Positions 36,664 to 47,551 of a stretch of DNA of 64,000 bases are shown here, piece after piece (positions within the stretch are counted from its first letter, which is position 1; each line of letters starts with the position of its first letter). The notes beneath the pieces are model-generated. The model was not told the DNA's origin, searched no databases, and saw nothing but the letters and a program-made list of their open reading frames with translations. Source of the stretch: Stictocephala bisonia (taxonomy: Eukaryota > Arthropoda > Insecta > Hemiptera > Membracidae); the NCBI GenBank assembly GCA_035578905.1, contig JAQJVL010000004.1, positions 837,082-901,081 of the forward strand. Direction: 5' to 3'. Position numbers and translations under genes: made by a program.

Positions 36664-38135
36664 CAGTGGAGTCACGGTAATCCGAAATAATTGGGACCAA
36701 ACCCATTTCAGATTACCAAATTGTTTGTATTAACCCTAGGAGTGTTGATCGCCTCAAATTGAAGCGATCGGTTTTTTTTGTGAGCTGTTACCGCCTCAAT
36801 ATGAGGCGATGTGCGCTCACTCGATTAATGTCGCTCACAGTCGGGAAAAAAAGTCAAAGTCGTCTCAAATATATATCATTTGAAAGGCCGTGATTCAGTG
36901 TTTGTTTACATGTCTTTGGTTTTGCTCTATGACTGTCAGATGAGGCACAATGGCAGAAATAATTCTTTGTTGCATGCTAAAGTTGGCATATTCGTTGCTA
37001 GGCAACATATTTATTGTTACTTCATAAATATATGTTGTATAAATGTTTGCCTATATAATTATATGTTTTTTTGTTCAGAATGAAATTCTGCACAACTTGT
37101 ATATCTCAGTTTTTTTCTAATATCATAATTTTATATACATAAATGACCGTCAATCTACTTATAAAATTTATTTTTATAAAAACTTTATAAATAACATTAA
37201 ACTTTTAAAATTAAAATTTTTCCATTACCAATAATTAAAATTAATTTATTACTAATAAAAATGATACAAGTTTCATCTTTCTAATGCTAATAATAAATAT
37301 ACAGCGAATTTAAAAAAAAAGTATTACAAAGGTTAAACAGATTTTTAAAAAAAACACTCTTTTTAATAAATAATATGCTTATTATTAAGTACAGTGCTTT
37401 AGTTTTGAACGAAATAAGAGCCTATGAAAATAAGTAGGAGATAATGGATCTTTTATAGAGGAATACATTCATCTGAGACATACGATCAAACGCCGTATTT
37501 CAAAACAAAAAGTTGGAGTCAAAAGAGGAAATTGATCACGGGCCCAGCACTACTTTATGCCATTGCATTCACCACTAGGCTTCGTAATCAGCTAATGGAT
37601 GCCGTGTGCATATTATTTCTGGCTTTCTCATGCTACCTCACAAAGCACTGTTCCCAATTCCCACTGTCAGTCTCGCATCAACAGTTCGAACTTGTGTGTT
37701 TACAGAAAGAAACTGTTTTTATGTTTCATACTGTACCGCTGCATACTAAATTTTAGTTGTGAACTTATTTTATTGTTGTTATTTATATTATAACACAAAC
37801 GCGAACAGCGGGTAAACCCACACAGACGCTGCGGCTACGTTTGATTTCGCACTACGCTATGTAGTGTTATACTCCGTTGCGACTCCAGTGGTTAACATGT
37901 TTTTGAGACGTGTAAAGCAAAGAATGTCACTGATTTTTTCAAAACCAAAGTCACATTTGAAAAGCTTATTAACAGTTAAGTACTTGAAATAATATTTTCT
38001 TATAATTTTTAGGTACATAAAGTAGTGGTTCTTACAATAACTGCTTTTTTATTTTCCCAAAATTGTTTGCCAATTTCTGTTTCGGATTAAGCAGATTTTC
38101 GGATTACCGAAGTTTGGGTTAGCGGGACTCTACTG
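36664..38135. mobile_element. pogo/Tigger-like element, split by a nested insertion
   Basis: Terminal inverted repeats begin CAGTGGAGTCACGGTAATCC at 36664 and, read from the other strand, CAGTAGAGTCCCGCTAACCC at 38135. Both continue into a 'ggtaatccgaaa' block. The right end is followed by TA. CAGTNGAGTCCCG ends with 'taatccgaa' are typical of pogo/Tigger elements. A 'VTDFFKTK'-like frame at about 37925-37955 may be the tail of its transposase, which is otherwise missing. The piggyBac-like element at 36730-37895 lies inside, between the two arms. Confidence 0.65.
36730..37895. mobile_element. piggyBac-like non-autonomous element nested in the pogo-like element
   Basis: Both ends sit on TTAA (36730-36733 and 37892-37895). 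The left end reads TTAACCCTAGGAGTG and the right end, on the other strand, TTAACCACTGGAGTC; these are similar TIRs of the piggyBac type (TTAA target, CCCTAG-like start). Subterminal palindromes at about 36740-36770 and 36792-36810 use the word 'cgcctca'. No transposase frame is present in the 1.17 kb, so it must have moved in trans. Confidence 0.6.
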
Positions 38136-39564
38136 TATTTGGTTTTGAATGTACAACAAAATCCATCCTATAGAGATTTTTAGGCAAATTGAGCAAGTTT
38201 ATCGTGAAATTGAAGGTGAGGCCATAGATTCAAAGGCAGCATTGCTCATGTTGTGAAGTCATAGTATGAGGCGGGCCGGAGTGCTCTGTTCCCATATAAC
38301 TAGTATTGAACGCTTGCATATCAGATTATATAACTACCGGTGATAGTTTATAGAAAGTTTAAATAATTGACTGTGAGTCTTGTAGACGTATATATGAACA
38401 ATAAGTTAATATTGTATAAAGATACATTTGGGATTTAAACACAAATTAAATGTGCTTTATTGTAAAATATGATTTAGTAAACTTCTGATAATTAACTGGG
38501 ACAAAATAAACTTACTGATTTAACTTATGAAACTTTCTTTTCTTATATTACCTTGATTTTTTCACAAACTTTTCTCTTGATACCTTACTATAATTATTCA
38601 ACAGAATATTACAAAATATTGTAATATAAATTGTAATAAATAAAGAAAAGATGTAGTAAAGCAATTGATCTAATTAGAACTTTTTTTGTTTTTTTTTAAT
38701 CCGAGAAAATTATTTTCAAATTTCTCTCTAATGATCAATCAGTTTAAAAAGTTTAAAACAATCTGAAAATATTTACAATTAAACTAGATGGGTATTTTGA
38801 ATTTCCTCTGTCAATAACTTGTAAATACTATACACATTATTTCAAATTACTAAAATCTTATTTTCTAAAAAAATATTCTTCACGTTTTTTACTTGAATTA
38901 TTTTGTTACATCTTAAAACAAATATATTCACCCATGTATACTGTTGGCCCACCCTCCCTTTCAAGTACACTGTACAGTGGTATTGAAGTACATACATAAT
39001 GTGAATACTAAATCATTTTTCGAGATAATAATATAATTTATACAAAAAATTATATAGTACCATCAAAAGCAATAGCATTAAAATAAACATTTTCTGTTTC
39101 TTCAAAATGATCTTGTTGAGTAAAAACAAATCTTTAATTTCAAAAACTTCATTAGAAGCGAATCAATTAAACTAACAGTCTTCAGTTTTTTTTCTTTTTT
39201 GAGGATTTGTACAACTGAAATGTAATAACATCCCATATTCATTTGTATATTTGGCCAAATATTCCATCTAAACTGTCTATTTGAAAATTGCCTAAGGGTA
39301 CATACTTAAATTTAAGAACATTTAACAAATATTGAACTATAAGTATTAAAGCCTTTACACTGTAGGTCAAAGCTAGATGAGCATCAACCGTCAGTTTTCT
39401 GTTTCTTTTACTTTGGTTGCCTATGCTCTCCCTAGAACTATGAGACTATCCCATGCCTCTAGTCACTCAACAAATTTACTTAAACATAAAAATCATTCAT
39501 TTTTCACAGTCCTTACTGGGTGGTAATTAAATCTTATTCTCTTAAAGGATTTTTTACATCACTC
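38136..39564. other. AT-rich stretch, probable intron
   Basis: No exon or named repeat was recognised. A GC-richer patch at about 38215-38300 has no coding signature. Confidence 0.35.
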
Positions 39565-39572
39565 CCTTCCAT

Positions 39573-42230
39573 GGTGCCGGATCTACTGACTTGCCAGACA
39601 CCGCATTGCGGGGGAGCCGGGCCCTCAGGTGAAACTTAGGGAGCCCAAAGCCCTCGACCCCTTGATTAAAATAGAAAGTTAATAATCGGTACTAAGCTGG
39701 TACAATTCAGTCTTGGTTTTAAAAATGTGAAGTCTTAGTTTTAATAATTCAAATATGGGATTTGGAATGCTAGGGCGGTTGCATCTTGCCGTAGGACTGA
39801 CAGTGACACGTTGAAGGCAGGAAGTGTTGGGGAGGGCGGGGTGAGTCAGTTCTGGGCATCCTCTGATTCAGTGATTTGTTGTTTATTTATTCCTTGACTT
39901 CGCAGTCGGCGTCCCTTAGCGCTCGCTGCAAGTTGGTCAGGAGAGGTGAAGACGTCTTCTCTGCTGAGTTACTGTACCGAGATTTACGCTCTCAATAAAA
40001 ATTTAAATCGTTTAATATAATTTAGTATAACCACTGTTAGTTTTCAGCGTTTATATCAGAGTATTAATATAATCGGTAATCATAGTTAAGTTTGCTACTT
40101 TTACTTCAAAATGAATACCAAATCAATGATCAGAGTGGCAAAAAGGAAGAAAAAATGTAAACAAGTGGAGGTGACAAGAAGAACAGTTGCCAAAACTAAT
40201 AGTTTTTTCTTATCTTCTAGTTATACAAAGCCTACTTATTCATCTGCAACTATTTCAAGTAAGGAAAATTAAGTTTTGTATTCACAGCAATTATTTTACT
40301 TAGGATAGACCTTACTGATTATTGTCTAATTGGATAATGAATACCAGACAGTCCCCACAAGCCTTACAATAATAACACAGTGTTTATTTGATAGTCTTTA
40401 TATAATCTAAGATACAGTTGGGACTGTGTCTACCTCGGAAACGGAAAAAACTCGGTTAACACAGAGATCGGTTGTACTGAAGAAAAACACGTAAATAATG
40501 ATTACTGTGGTTATTTTTAAGACTAAAATATTGAAGAACTTGCAGTGTTTGTACACTTTGTAGCTCATAATATAAACTTTGTGATTAATGATGCAGTTAA
40601 CAAAATCAAAGAAGTAGCTAACTACTTTACCACTTTACAAGCACCGTACGTTTTCTTTGGTCACAGTATTAACAGATGGGATATTATTTCAACTCTAACT
40701 GATGAATCTGAAATTAGGTCGAAGAAACCCAACAAGATGGGCTTCCAGACACAAGTCGATTTTAGCTGTTAAACTGAGGTACCTCGATATCATCAAAGCC
40801 TTGACAAAAATTATGCTTAAAAAAAGCCAGAAGAAGTGTCAGAGGCTAAAAGATTGATAAAAATGATACACAATTTCCAATTCATCATCTTAACTGTTTT
40901 ACTATCTAAAGTTTTTATTCAGCTAAACATTGCGTCTAAATGTCTCCAAGGAAAATAATTGGACCTGGAAAAAGCAACAACTATTCTTAAAAACTGCAAA
41001 GGAAAAGTTATGGATATGAGACAATACTAAGAAAATATAAAAAATGAAGCTGTACCTCTTGATACTAAATGGGAAGTAGATACAAATTACATTCCAAAGT
41101 GGCAAACAATGGTAAAAAGACACTTCGACGAACTTGCTGAAGGTTACAGATACTCTGACGGAGAGGAGTGTTTAGAATAGACGTTTTTAACCAGCTAATT
41201 GGCGTAATCAACAGGCAAATATGCAGAAGATTTTCACCTCAAGACTGCGTAATTTTCACCTCAGTTATTCTCCGTTTTGTTCCCTGAAGTTCTTCTGTCC
41301 CTGTCGGAAAGTGAGTTGGTGACACTGGGAACGAAGCTTCAGACAAAATATCAAAGAGCTTTGTGAGAAAGCCTTCCACTTGAAATAGACAAAATAAAGA
41401 CTGTATTTAAACTCGCCAAAGTTTTATACATAAACTTAAAGTTTATTTCATATAGTTTCTCAGCGATACTAAATGCTATGACATTGTTTTTAACATTACC
41501 AGTGACAGTTGTATGTGCTGACCACTCCTATTCAACTTTGGACGAAGAGCTATTTGAGAATCACCATGGGTCAGGAGAGATTGATTGACCTTAATCACAA
41601 GGGAGGCCTCTGAGTTGAGCATTAAGAAAATCACTAAGCAGTTTGCCGAAATGAAAAATAGGAAAACCGGTTTTAATGAAAATGATGCTGGTAAAAGATG
41701 AATTTGTACGTAATTATTTAGAGTGAAACTGTCTATGCTTTATTAGTTTAATAATTTTTTTGTCATTATTAATTGTGTTTGCTGTGTATTCAGTTAAAAT
41801 AAAACAATATCAATTTACTTCCGATTATATTCTACTTGTTTCAGTAGTGTAGTAAGTAAAAGAAAAACCTAACCTTTATGATTTAGAAAAAATTGCATTT
41901 AGTAGTTTTTAAAAGCCAACTGCACCACTTATTGGCTTTATATATGAAACAAAACAATTTTGCATTATAATATTATTCTTGTAAACATTTAGGTCTGAAA
42001 CGGAAATCAAAATGTGATACTCTATTGATTATTCCAAACTTTTCTTGTGTTATTAGAGACTAAATTTAATAAAATTGTCGAGGGAGCGAGCCTCGGAGGA
42101 CCGTTTAGCAAGTAAAACACATCTCCAAGTCCAGACCCCTGCACGAAAGCCCTTTCATTGGGTTGGGGGGAGGGTAAATATACCCTGCCAATATTGGGCA
42201 GGGGGCCCAAAATTGTTAGATCTGGCCCTG
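39573..42230 (+). mobile_element. Degenerate hAT transposon (ZMYM1-like transposase) with 8-bp TSD
   Basis: The ends are short inverted repeats: 'ggtgccggatcta' at 39573 and, from the other strand, 'cagggccagatcta' at 42230. They are flanked by 8-bp direct repeats, ccttccat (39565-39572) and ccttccac (42231-42238), matching at 7 of 8; an 8-bp duplication is the hAT hallmark. Inside, on the + strand, are broken pieces of a transposase of the zinc-finger-MYM-like hAT group. These are 'AHNINFVINDAVNKIKEV...FFGHSINRWD' (40560-40690), 'PTRWASR' (about 40726-40750, different frame), a 'HFDELAEG'-type block (about 41120-41150), and a C-terminal dimerisation-type piece (about 41600-41690). A 53-codon frame at 40111-40272 may be its start. 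Frameshifts and stops make it inactive. Confidence 0.8.
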
Positions 42231-42239
42231 CCTTCCACC

Positions 42240-42992
42240 ATATAGTCAATTAAAATTAGTATAGACTCATTCTCACGTACAGGATTTTGCTATGTGAGAA
42301 TTAATTTCGCTTTTTATTAAAAAATGTATTGTATGCAGTTTTTTATTTATTCAACGCTAGTTTATTTATGTACAATATTGTATTATTTTTGTTGACTGCA
42401 TGTACATAGAAGTATGAAATAAATGATTTTTGATTTCATTTGACCTTTTAAGAACTCTTTCTAAAAAAGCTACTGTTCCTAAAAAGTATTATAATTACTT
42501 TTAGAACCATGATACCGTAAAGACAGCAATATTTTTATCATCAAATAATTTCATACATGAATCAACATTTTGTCTTTATATAGTAGTAGAAACTAATACC
42601 TTTTTTGATAGTGACAGGGCCATTTTAACAACATGACATTCTTCTTTCTTCTAGATATGTTTAAGGAGTGAAATGTTTGAAAAATTATTCAGCTTTAGAT
42701 CATATAAATCAGGAAAAACAAAAGATTGGTTACAGTCTAATTGGTTGAACCAATTATTCCTGATACATGTAAAAGGATGAACTGTGTAAACAAAAATATT
42801 TTGTTGAATACTATGAGGATTAAAAAAACTACTTTTAAGTGTTACTCCACATAGTTTTGTAAACACAGCTTTGTGACTCAATTCTTGTCAGAAATAGTAG
42901 TTGGTACCACTCCTTCCTTACCCACATCAGTAAAAATATTTAATATTTGTTTAAAAATAGTTTTTTAATTAGCATAATACGTGTTGGTACAT
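42240..42992. other. AT-rich stretch with a possible LINE 3' tail
   Basis: The segment up to about 42445 ends in 'aaataaatgatttttgatttcattt', which looks like the 3' terminus of a Jockey/CR1-type LINE, but no coding part remains. The rest shows nothing. Confidence 0.3.
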
Positions 42993-43110
42993 ATACAGTA
43001 CAAGTAAACGTCACACAACACAAATTTATTGCTTGTATTGTAGTATATTTGTGCATTTTGTGCTTATATTGTAATAAATTTGTGTTGTGTGACGTTTACT
43101 TGTACTGTAT
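42993..43110. repeat. Perfect 38-bp inverted repeat (hairpin) with 42-nt loop
   Basis: Bases 42993-43030 are the exact reverse complement of 43073-43110 (arms begin 'atacagtacaagtaaacg'). The loop is 43031-43072. The loop also contains an imperfect direct copy of part of the arm ('gcttgtattgta' and 'gcttatattgta'). With no mismatches over 38 bp it is either a very young palindromic MITE or a hairpin-RNA source. Confidence 0.9.
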
Positions 43111-43693
43111 TTGTTTAATTAAATTATGTAAGTAATCATGAGCAATCTCTACAGAGAAATAATCCCACAACATCTTTATTGTGTGAAGCAGTGAAGAGAC
43201 CATAAAAGCTTGAACAGTTGTTGCTAGACCTACAGAATAATTATTTTGATAAGGAGAAGTTCCCTTCAACTTGTCCCCTTTTCAGCTCATTTATAGTTTG
43301 ACATAAATTTCACCAATCAACAAGTTACAAATATTTTCATTTTCTTTTAAGTAGGATTGCTTTTTTTAAATACTGTATCTGACATGGTTGGAATTTAAGC
43401 CAGAGAGCTACCAGTACCAAAGTGTGTGGTAAAAGATTGTAAATAGCGAGGAAGAGGCACAGTAAAAACAATGCTTCCCTACTATAACAGGTGGCAAACC
43501 ATACAAAGGAGGTTGTACAATATGAAACATTATTTGAAACTGTCGATTTAATTTGTTTTTTCAACACTAATTTTTTAGTTATATTGCTGTCTACTCATTC
43601 CTCAGAAATATTATCTAACAAATTGCTTACACATTCTACTTTTTTCCTTTGATATTTATATAATTTCACTAAGCAATTTAACAATTTTATCTT
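43111..43693. other. AT-rich non-coding stretch
   Basis: No gene or repeat was recognised. Confidence 0.35.
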
Positions 43694-43960
43694 AGGGCTG
43701 TCACTAAATTATGTAACGCCTGAAGGGGGGAGGAGAGTTTTCGGCAGGGTTATGCACCGTTACAGGGGAGGGTGGTGGGGTTCTTAGCAGCGTTACGTAA
43801 CTATTGAACCTCAGCAATTTGTTTAAATTCATGCTGGGGTTGGTGACAGCCTTACGTAATTTTTGAGGGGAGTTTAGTATTACTGTTACAATTCCGTTAC
43901 ATTGGGGGTAGGGGGTCTGAAAAGGCCGAATTTAGCGCTATGTAATTTAGGGATGGCCCC
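43694..43960 (-). mobile_element. PIF/Harbinger-type MITE (copy 2)
   Basis: The TIRs are 'agggctgtcactaaattatg' at 43694 and, from the other strand, 'ggggccatccctaaattaca' at 43960. TTA lies just outside each end (43692-43694 and 43961-43963), matching the 3-bp TWA target duplication of PIF/Harbinger elements. The interior has several 'gttacgtaa' words and G-runs. It is the reverse-orientation relative of 26265-26678 but about 150 bp shorter. Confidence 0.7.
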
Positions 43961-44222
43961 TTAGTTTGAATCACCTATCAATTTTCAAATTGTCTGAAAA
44001 AGTGTGCAAATAACTACATGGTCTTTTATCAAATTATTATTTTTAACTAAACAGATGGATAAATCATTATTAATATTTAAGGAAATAGTAACTATTTGGT
44101 AAATATTATCCATTACAGAAACTAAGAACAGTTGGTTGTCATTGTGATGTGAATAAACATTAGTAAAGTCAAAATTACATTCCTTTTTATAATGATATAT
44201 ATATATTAAGCTATTGAAGGAG

Positions 44223-44521
44223 TCCTAGTGTAGAGCTATTATATCTGGCCGTTCTTTTTCTTTAATTTCTATTTGGTATCTTGTTCCTTCCTCTCAGAAA
44301 GGAATTATTTCCTATTGTAGTGAGGCAGATTTCCAAAAATGGAGGGAGCTCTGATAAAAGTCTCTGAGCTTTCCTAGTGTAGAGCTATTATATCTGGCCG
44401 TTCTTTTTCTTTAATTTCTATTTGGTATCTTGTTCCTTCCTCTCAGAAAGGAATTATTTCCTATTGTAGTGAGGCAGATTTCCAAAAATGGAGGGAGCTC
44501 TGATAAAAGTCTCTGAGCTTT
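44223..44521. repeat. Perfect 149-bp tandem duplication
   Basis: 44223-44371 and 44372-44520 are identical over 149 bp, so the block occurs exactly twice head to tail. The unit contains no known element. Identity implies a very recent event or an assembly artefact. Confidence 0.95.
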
Positions 44522-45780
44522 AACTTATCAATAGTAAACACTCTTTATTCATCAATAGTACATTTTGTAAATTTGAGCAGTGTCAAATAATCTTATTTAA
44601 TATTAATTAACTTAACATAAGATAATAATAATTTAATAAGATCCAGCAAGTTCTAATTTGTCAAGTACCGGTACCGGTGGTATCCCATTTCACGATCAAA
44701 ACAGTGAACGAGTTATAGCGTCTTCCATACTTATGAACCTTTTATCAATGTCTTTTATACATACACAAGAAATACAGATTCCTCATAATCATCTCTGTGG
44801 ATGGCTCTTGGCTATGCCTGAGTTATGCTGGGATCTTTAGGGAATGAAAAAACCTTAATAAAAAGTTTAAAATGATTACTTTTACATTCAGGAACACAAT
44901 ATTTACCTGGCATACTAACAACAGGTCCTATACCTCACTCTTACATACACATCATTCTGAAGCCAAAAAACGACATGAGAAGGAGCGCGACAAAGTTTAC
45001 TTTGCCAGCCACGTTGTGTTTGTAGTCACACGTTGTCCACCACATTCAGTGACGTTGAACGGTGAGTAGTGGGGGAGCAGCGTGGCCTGGGAATATAGTT
45101 TGGCCATGTTAAAGTTCAATAAATAACCTTCAGTGAGAAAATGGTTTATCTTGTTCAATAATATTGCAACCAATGTGTTAAACGATCAAAGTGTAGGAAA
45201 TCAAAGTAGCACACTTTACACATAGTTAGTTTGTGATAAACCGTTTGCAGCAGTGATTGTCATCAATCTAAGAAAAATTAAACCTAAAATTTGTTACTTT
45301 GATTCAAGACATATTCAGTGATATTGAATGGATATTTTATATGACTATATACGTTTTGTGATTTCAGGAAACCTTCCTGGAATTCGTCCATACTGGCGTT
45401 ATTATCAGTGGTAGTACAAAATCAATACTGGTTGAGAGAGACAAAATCAATACTGAACTTAATAAAGTGAATCTACAATACAAACAAGAAGAACCATTTA
45501 GTCAACCGGTTGGGAAATTGTTTGGCTTATTAACGGTGTAATAATCCTACTAGAGGATAATTTGGCCACTTGTGGTGCGGGTGGTGCCTGCTCAAACTAT
45601 GTACAAGATCAGAATATATCAAACTGTGCGCCAGTAGTTGATTTATTTTACCAAACCTCATCTACTATAATGACTGCCTTTCAAATCACAGCAAAATATT
45701 TAGCTAGGTCACATGAATAGTTAAGAATATTATATTTTAGTTTACTTAAACGTAATAATAATATGATCTAAGAATTGTTG
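44522..45780. other. Non-coding stretch with one possible transcribed exon
   Basis: A GC-richer patch at about 44960-45061 ends in a consensus donor (GTGAGT from 45062), and an acceptor 'gtgatttcag' ends at 45367. These could be a first exon and intron of a + strand transcript, but the open frame (44872-45069) has no recognisable domain. Confidence 0.3.
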
Positions 45781-45813
45781 TGATCAATGTGGTAGTGCCT
45801 GCCACATTGATCA
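45781..45813. repeat. 12-bp-arm hairpin next to telomere-like array
   Basis: 'tgatcaatgtgg' at 45781-45792 is the exact reverse complement of 45802-45813, with a 9-nt spacer. It lies 22 bp from the CCTAA array at 45836. Confidence 0.85.
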
Positions 45814-45835
45814 TTCTTTCTTTTCTACTTAAACA

Positions 45836-45897
45836 CCTAACCTAACCTAACCTAACCTAACCTAACCTAACCTAACCTAACCTAACCTAACCTAACC
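45836..45897. repeat. Interstitial telomere-type array, CCTAA x 12
   Basis: Twelve uninterrupted CCTAA units, the complement of TTAGG. It is far too short for a telomere and both flanks are ordinary sequence, so it is interstitial, either a telomere-derived insertion or a simple-sequence expansion. Confidence 0.95.
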
Positions 45898-46461
45898 ATA
45901 CACAGCTCCATCAGACGATACTGAAAATTAACCTTAAAAGCCCTTCAAAGATTACTTTTTTTGTGGTTATAACAATTTAGAGCTAAAGTTTGAACATACA
46001 TATTTCCTTATGATGTACCTAAGCAGGTATTCTGCTGATAAAAAAGGTAAAATACTAGAGTAATAATTAAAATAATAATTAAAAACTATCTTTAAAAAAA
46101 AACAGTAATATACCACTTTTATTTCGTAATATTCTGATCACATTTATATCTGTAGAAAATTGTTATGTAAAAGACCTTCATATGACTATTCTAAACAATA
46201 TAGGCTTTAAATTAAATGTAATATTAATAAATAAGAAGACAACAAGTGATCTTCCAGACCACTGAAATCAGGCCGAGCGGAGAAGACTGGCACTCCTTAA
46301 ACCATTGATTGAATAAGAATACAAAACAAAAATTGTGTCATTTGAGCAAGCTAGGAGAACTGTGTCTCAATTTGGCATTTCTTAATTTCCTCTAAAAGCA
46401 ATGAGAATTTTCATTTAATTTTTACTTGATAATTAAATAATAATTTAAAGTAAAGTCGAAC
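45898..46461. other. AT-rich stretch, intron of the - strand gene
   Basis: Nothing else was recognised. It directly follows (on the - strand) the donor of the exon 46462-46694. Confidence 0.35.
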
Positions 46462-46694
46462 CTGGACATCAAGATTAATATTGAGTTTGGTAGAGGCTTC
46501 ACTGGAGGAGCTCGTTGCCCTTGGCGGATGCAAAGGGAAACTCCTGTTGCTTAGGGCTCCAGAGTATACAGCTTTACGACTCTGCCGACTTTTAGCAGTG
46601 CTTGGTTTCTTTTCTCCTTCTACTGAGCTGACCACGCCAATGATTTTGTAATAGTCAAGACAGGTTCTCACTATGTTTCTACCAAGACGGCAGT
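46462..46694 (-). CDS. Internal coding exon of an unidentified protein
   Basis: On the - strand the exon begins at 46694 after an acceptor ('gtccttgacatgttcag') with two bases of a split codon. It then reads Cys-Arg-Leu-Gly-Arg-Asn-Ile-Val-Arg-Thr-Cys-Leu-Asp-Tyr-Tyr-Lys without a stop to 'NINLDVQ' at 46462. The middle is basic and rich in Ser, Lys and Pro (KKPSTAKSRQSRKA, SSSSEASTK). The donor is GT-TCGA, weaker than consensus; a GTAAAA about 52 bases further on is an in-phase alternative. It ends in phase 0, matching the exon at 36076-36405. No family was recognised. The base composition is clearly more balanced than its flanks, which supports a real exon. Upstream exons, including the start, were not found in the window. 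Confidence 0.55.
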
Positions 46695-46849
46695 CTGAAC
46701 ATGTCAAGGACAATTTATTTTTGGTTAGCTTAGAATGAAGAATTATTTATTTGCCATTTGACATAATATATGCTTGGGCAAAAGTCTTAAGTTAAGCATT
46801 TAAAGATACAGTTAAGGACAGTAATAATAACAATAATTTAAAATCTTAA
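46695..46849. other. Short intronic stretch
   Basis: AT-rich sequence carrying the acceptor region of the - strand exon. Confidence 0.35.
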
Positions 46850-47522
46850 CACTATTTTTAGGCTTTGGCTTTGTGGATTATCACGTGAAATAAATTAGAT
46901 AGCAATAAATAACAGTAAATTTTAAGCATTAACAATATAAATGTTCTAGTTCGAAAAACAAAAAATAAAACTATATAAATAAATGATATTAACAAATAAA
47001 AACAATATAAACATAAAACACTAAGCATACATATTACAATAAATAAATAAAAGTGTAAACAAATCAATATTTTACAAATGAAATATCAAAAATATAAAAC
47101 ATTTACATTTAAAATAAAAATAAAAAAACAATATCCTTTTCTGCCAAGAACTCATCTAATGAATAAAATGGATTATTTAGAAGCCAGTCATAGACTTTGC
47201 TTAAGAATAAAGATTGCCTATTTAGATATAGCTGTACTATTATAATTAGTTTATTGTATACTCTATGGGACATAACTGTGTGGCTTTTCAGGGATTTACT
47301 TAACCTATAACAAATTCTATTGATGTTTTTATTATTTCTTGTATTGTGAAGATGAATGTTGTTGCATAAAGTCTGGAGGAGTAATTTATTTAAGCTGTAG
47401 GTTATAATATCAAAGATATAGAGGTTCACAACAGCTTGAAACTTAAGCTTACTAAAGAGTGGTTTACAATGAGCATCATGCCTAGCATTACACAAATGTC
47501 TTGCAACTTGTGCAATACTCAC
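46850..47522 (-). mobile_element. 5'-truncated Jockey/CR1-like LINE (family C), C-terminal part
   Basis: On the - strand an open frame (47109-47522, 137 codons) has the ending typical of Jockey/CR1-like ORF2 proteins. It contains 'CNARHDAHCKPLF', 'LYIFD', 'HLHNTRNNKN', 'VYNKL' and the terminal 'WLLNNPFYSLDEFL'. The RT palm is missing. The 3' UTR (about 46850-47108) is very A/T-rich. A perfect inverted copy of coding positions 47440-47468 sits immediately beyond the 5' end, at 47523-47551. Confidence 0.75.
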
Positions 47523-47551
47523 TGTAAACCACTCTTTAGTAAGCTTAAGTT
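47440..47551. repeat. Perfect 29-bp inverted repeat at LINE 5' junction
   Basis: 47440-47468 ('aacttaagcttactaaagag...') is the exact reverse complement of 47523-47551, with 54 nt between. The first arm is inside the LINE frame and the second lies just outside its 5' end, so the second is an inverted duplication of the element's own sequence. Confidence 0.9.
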
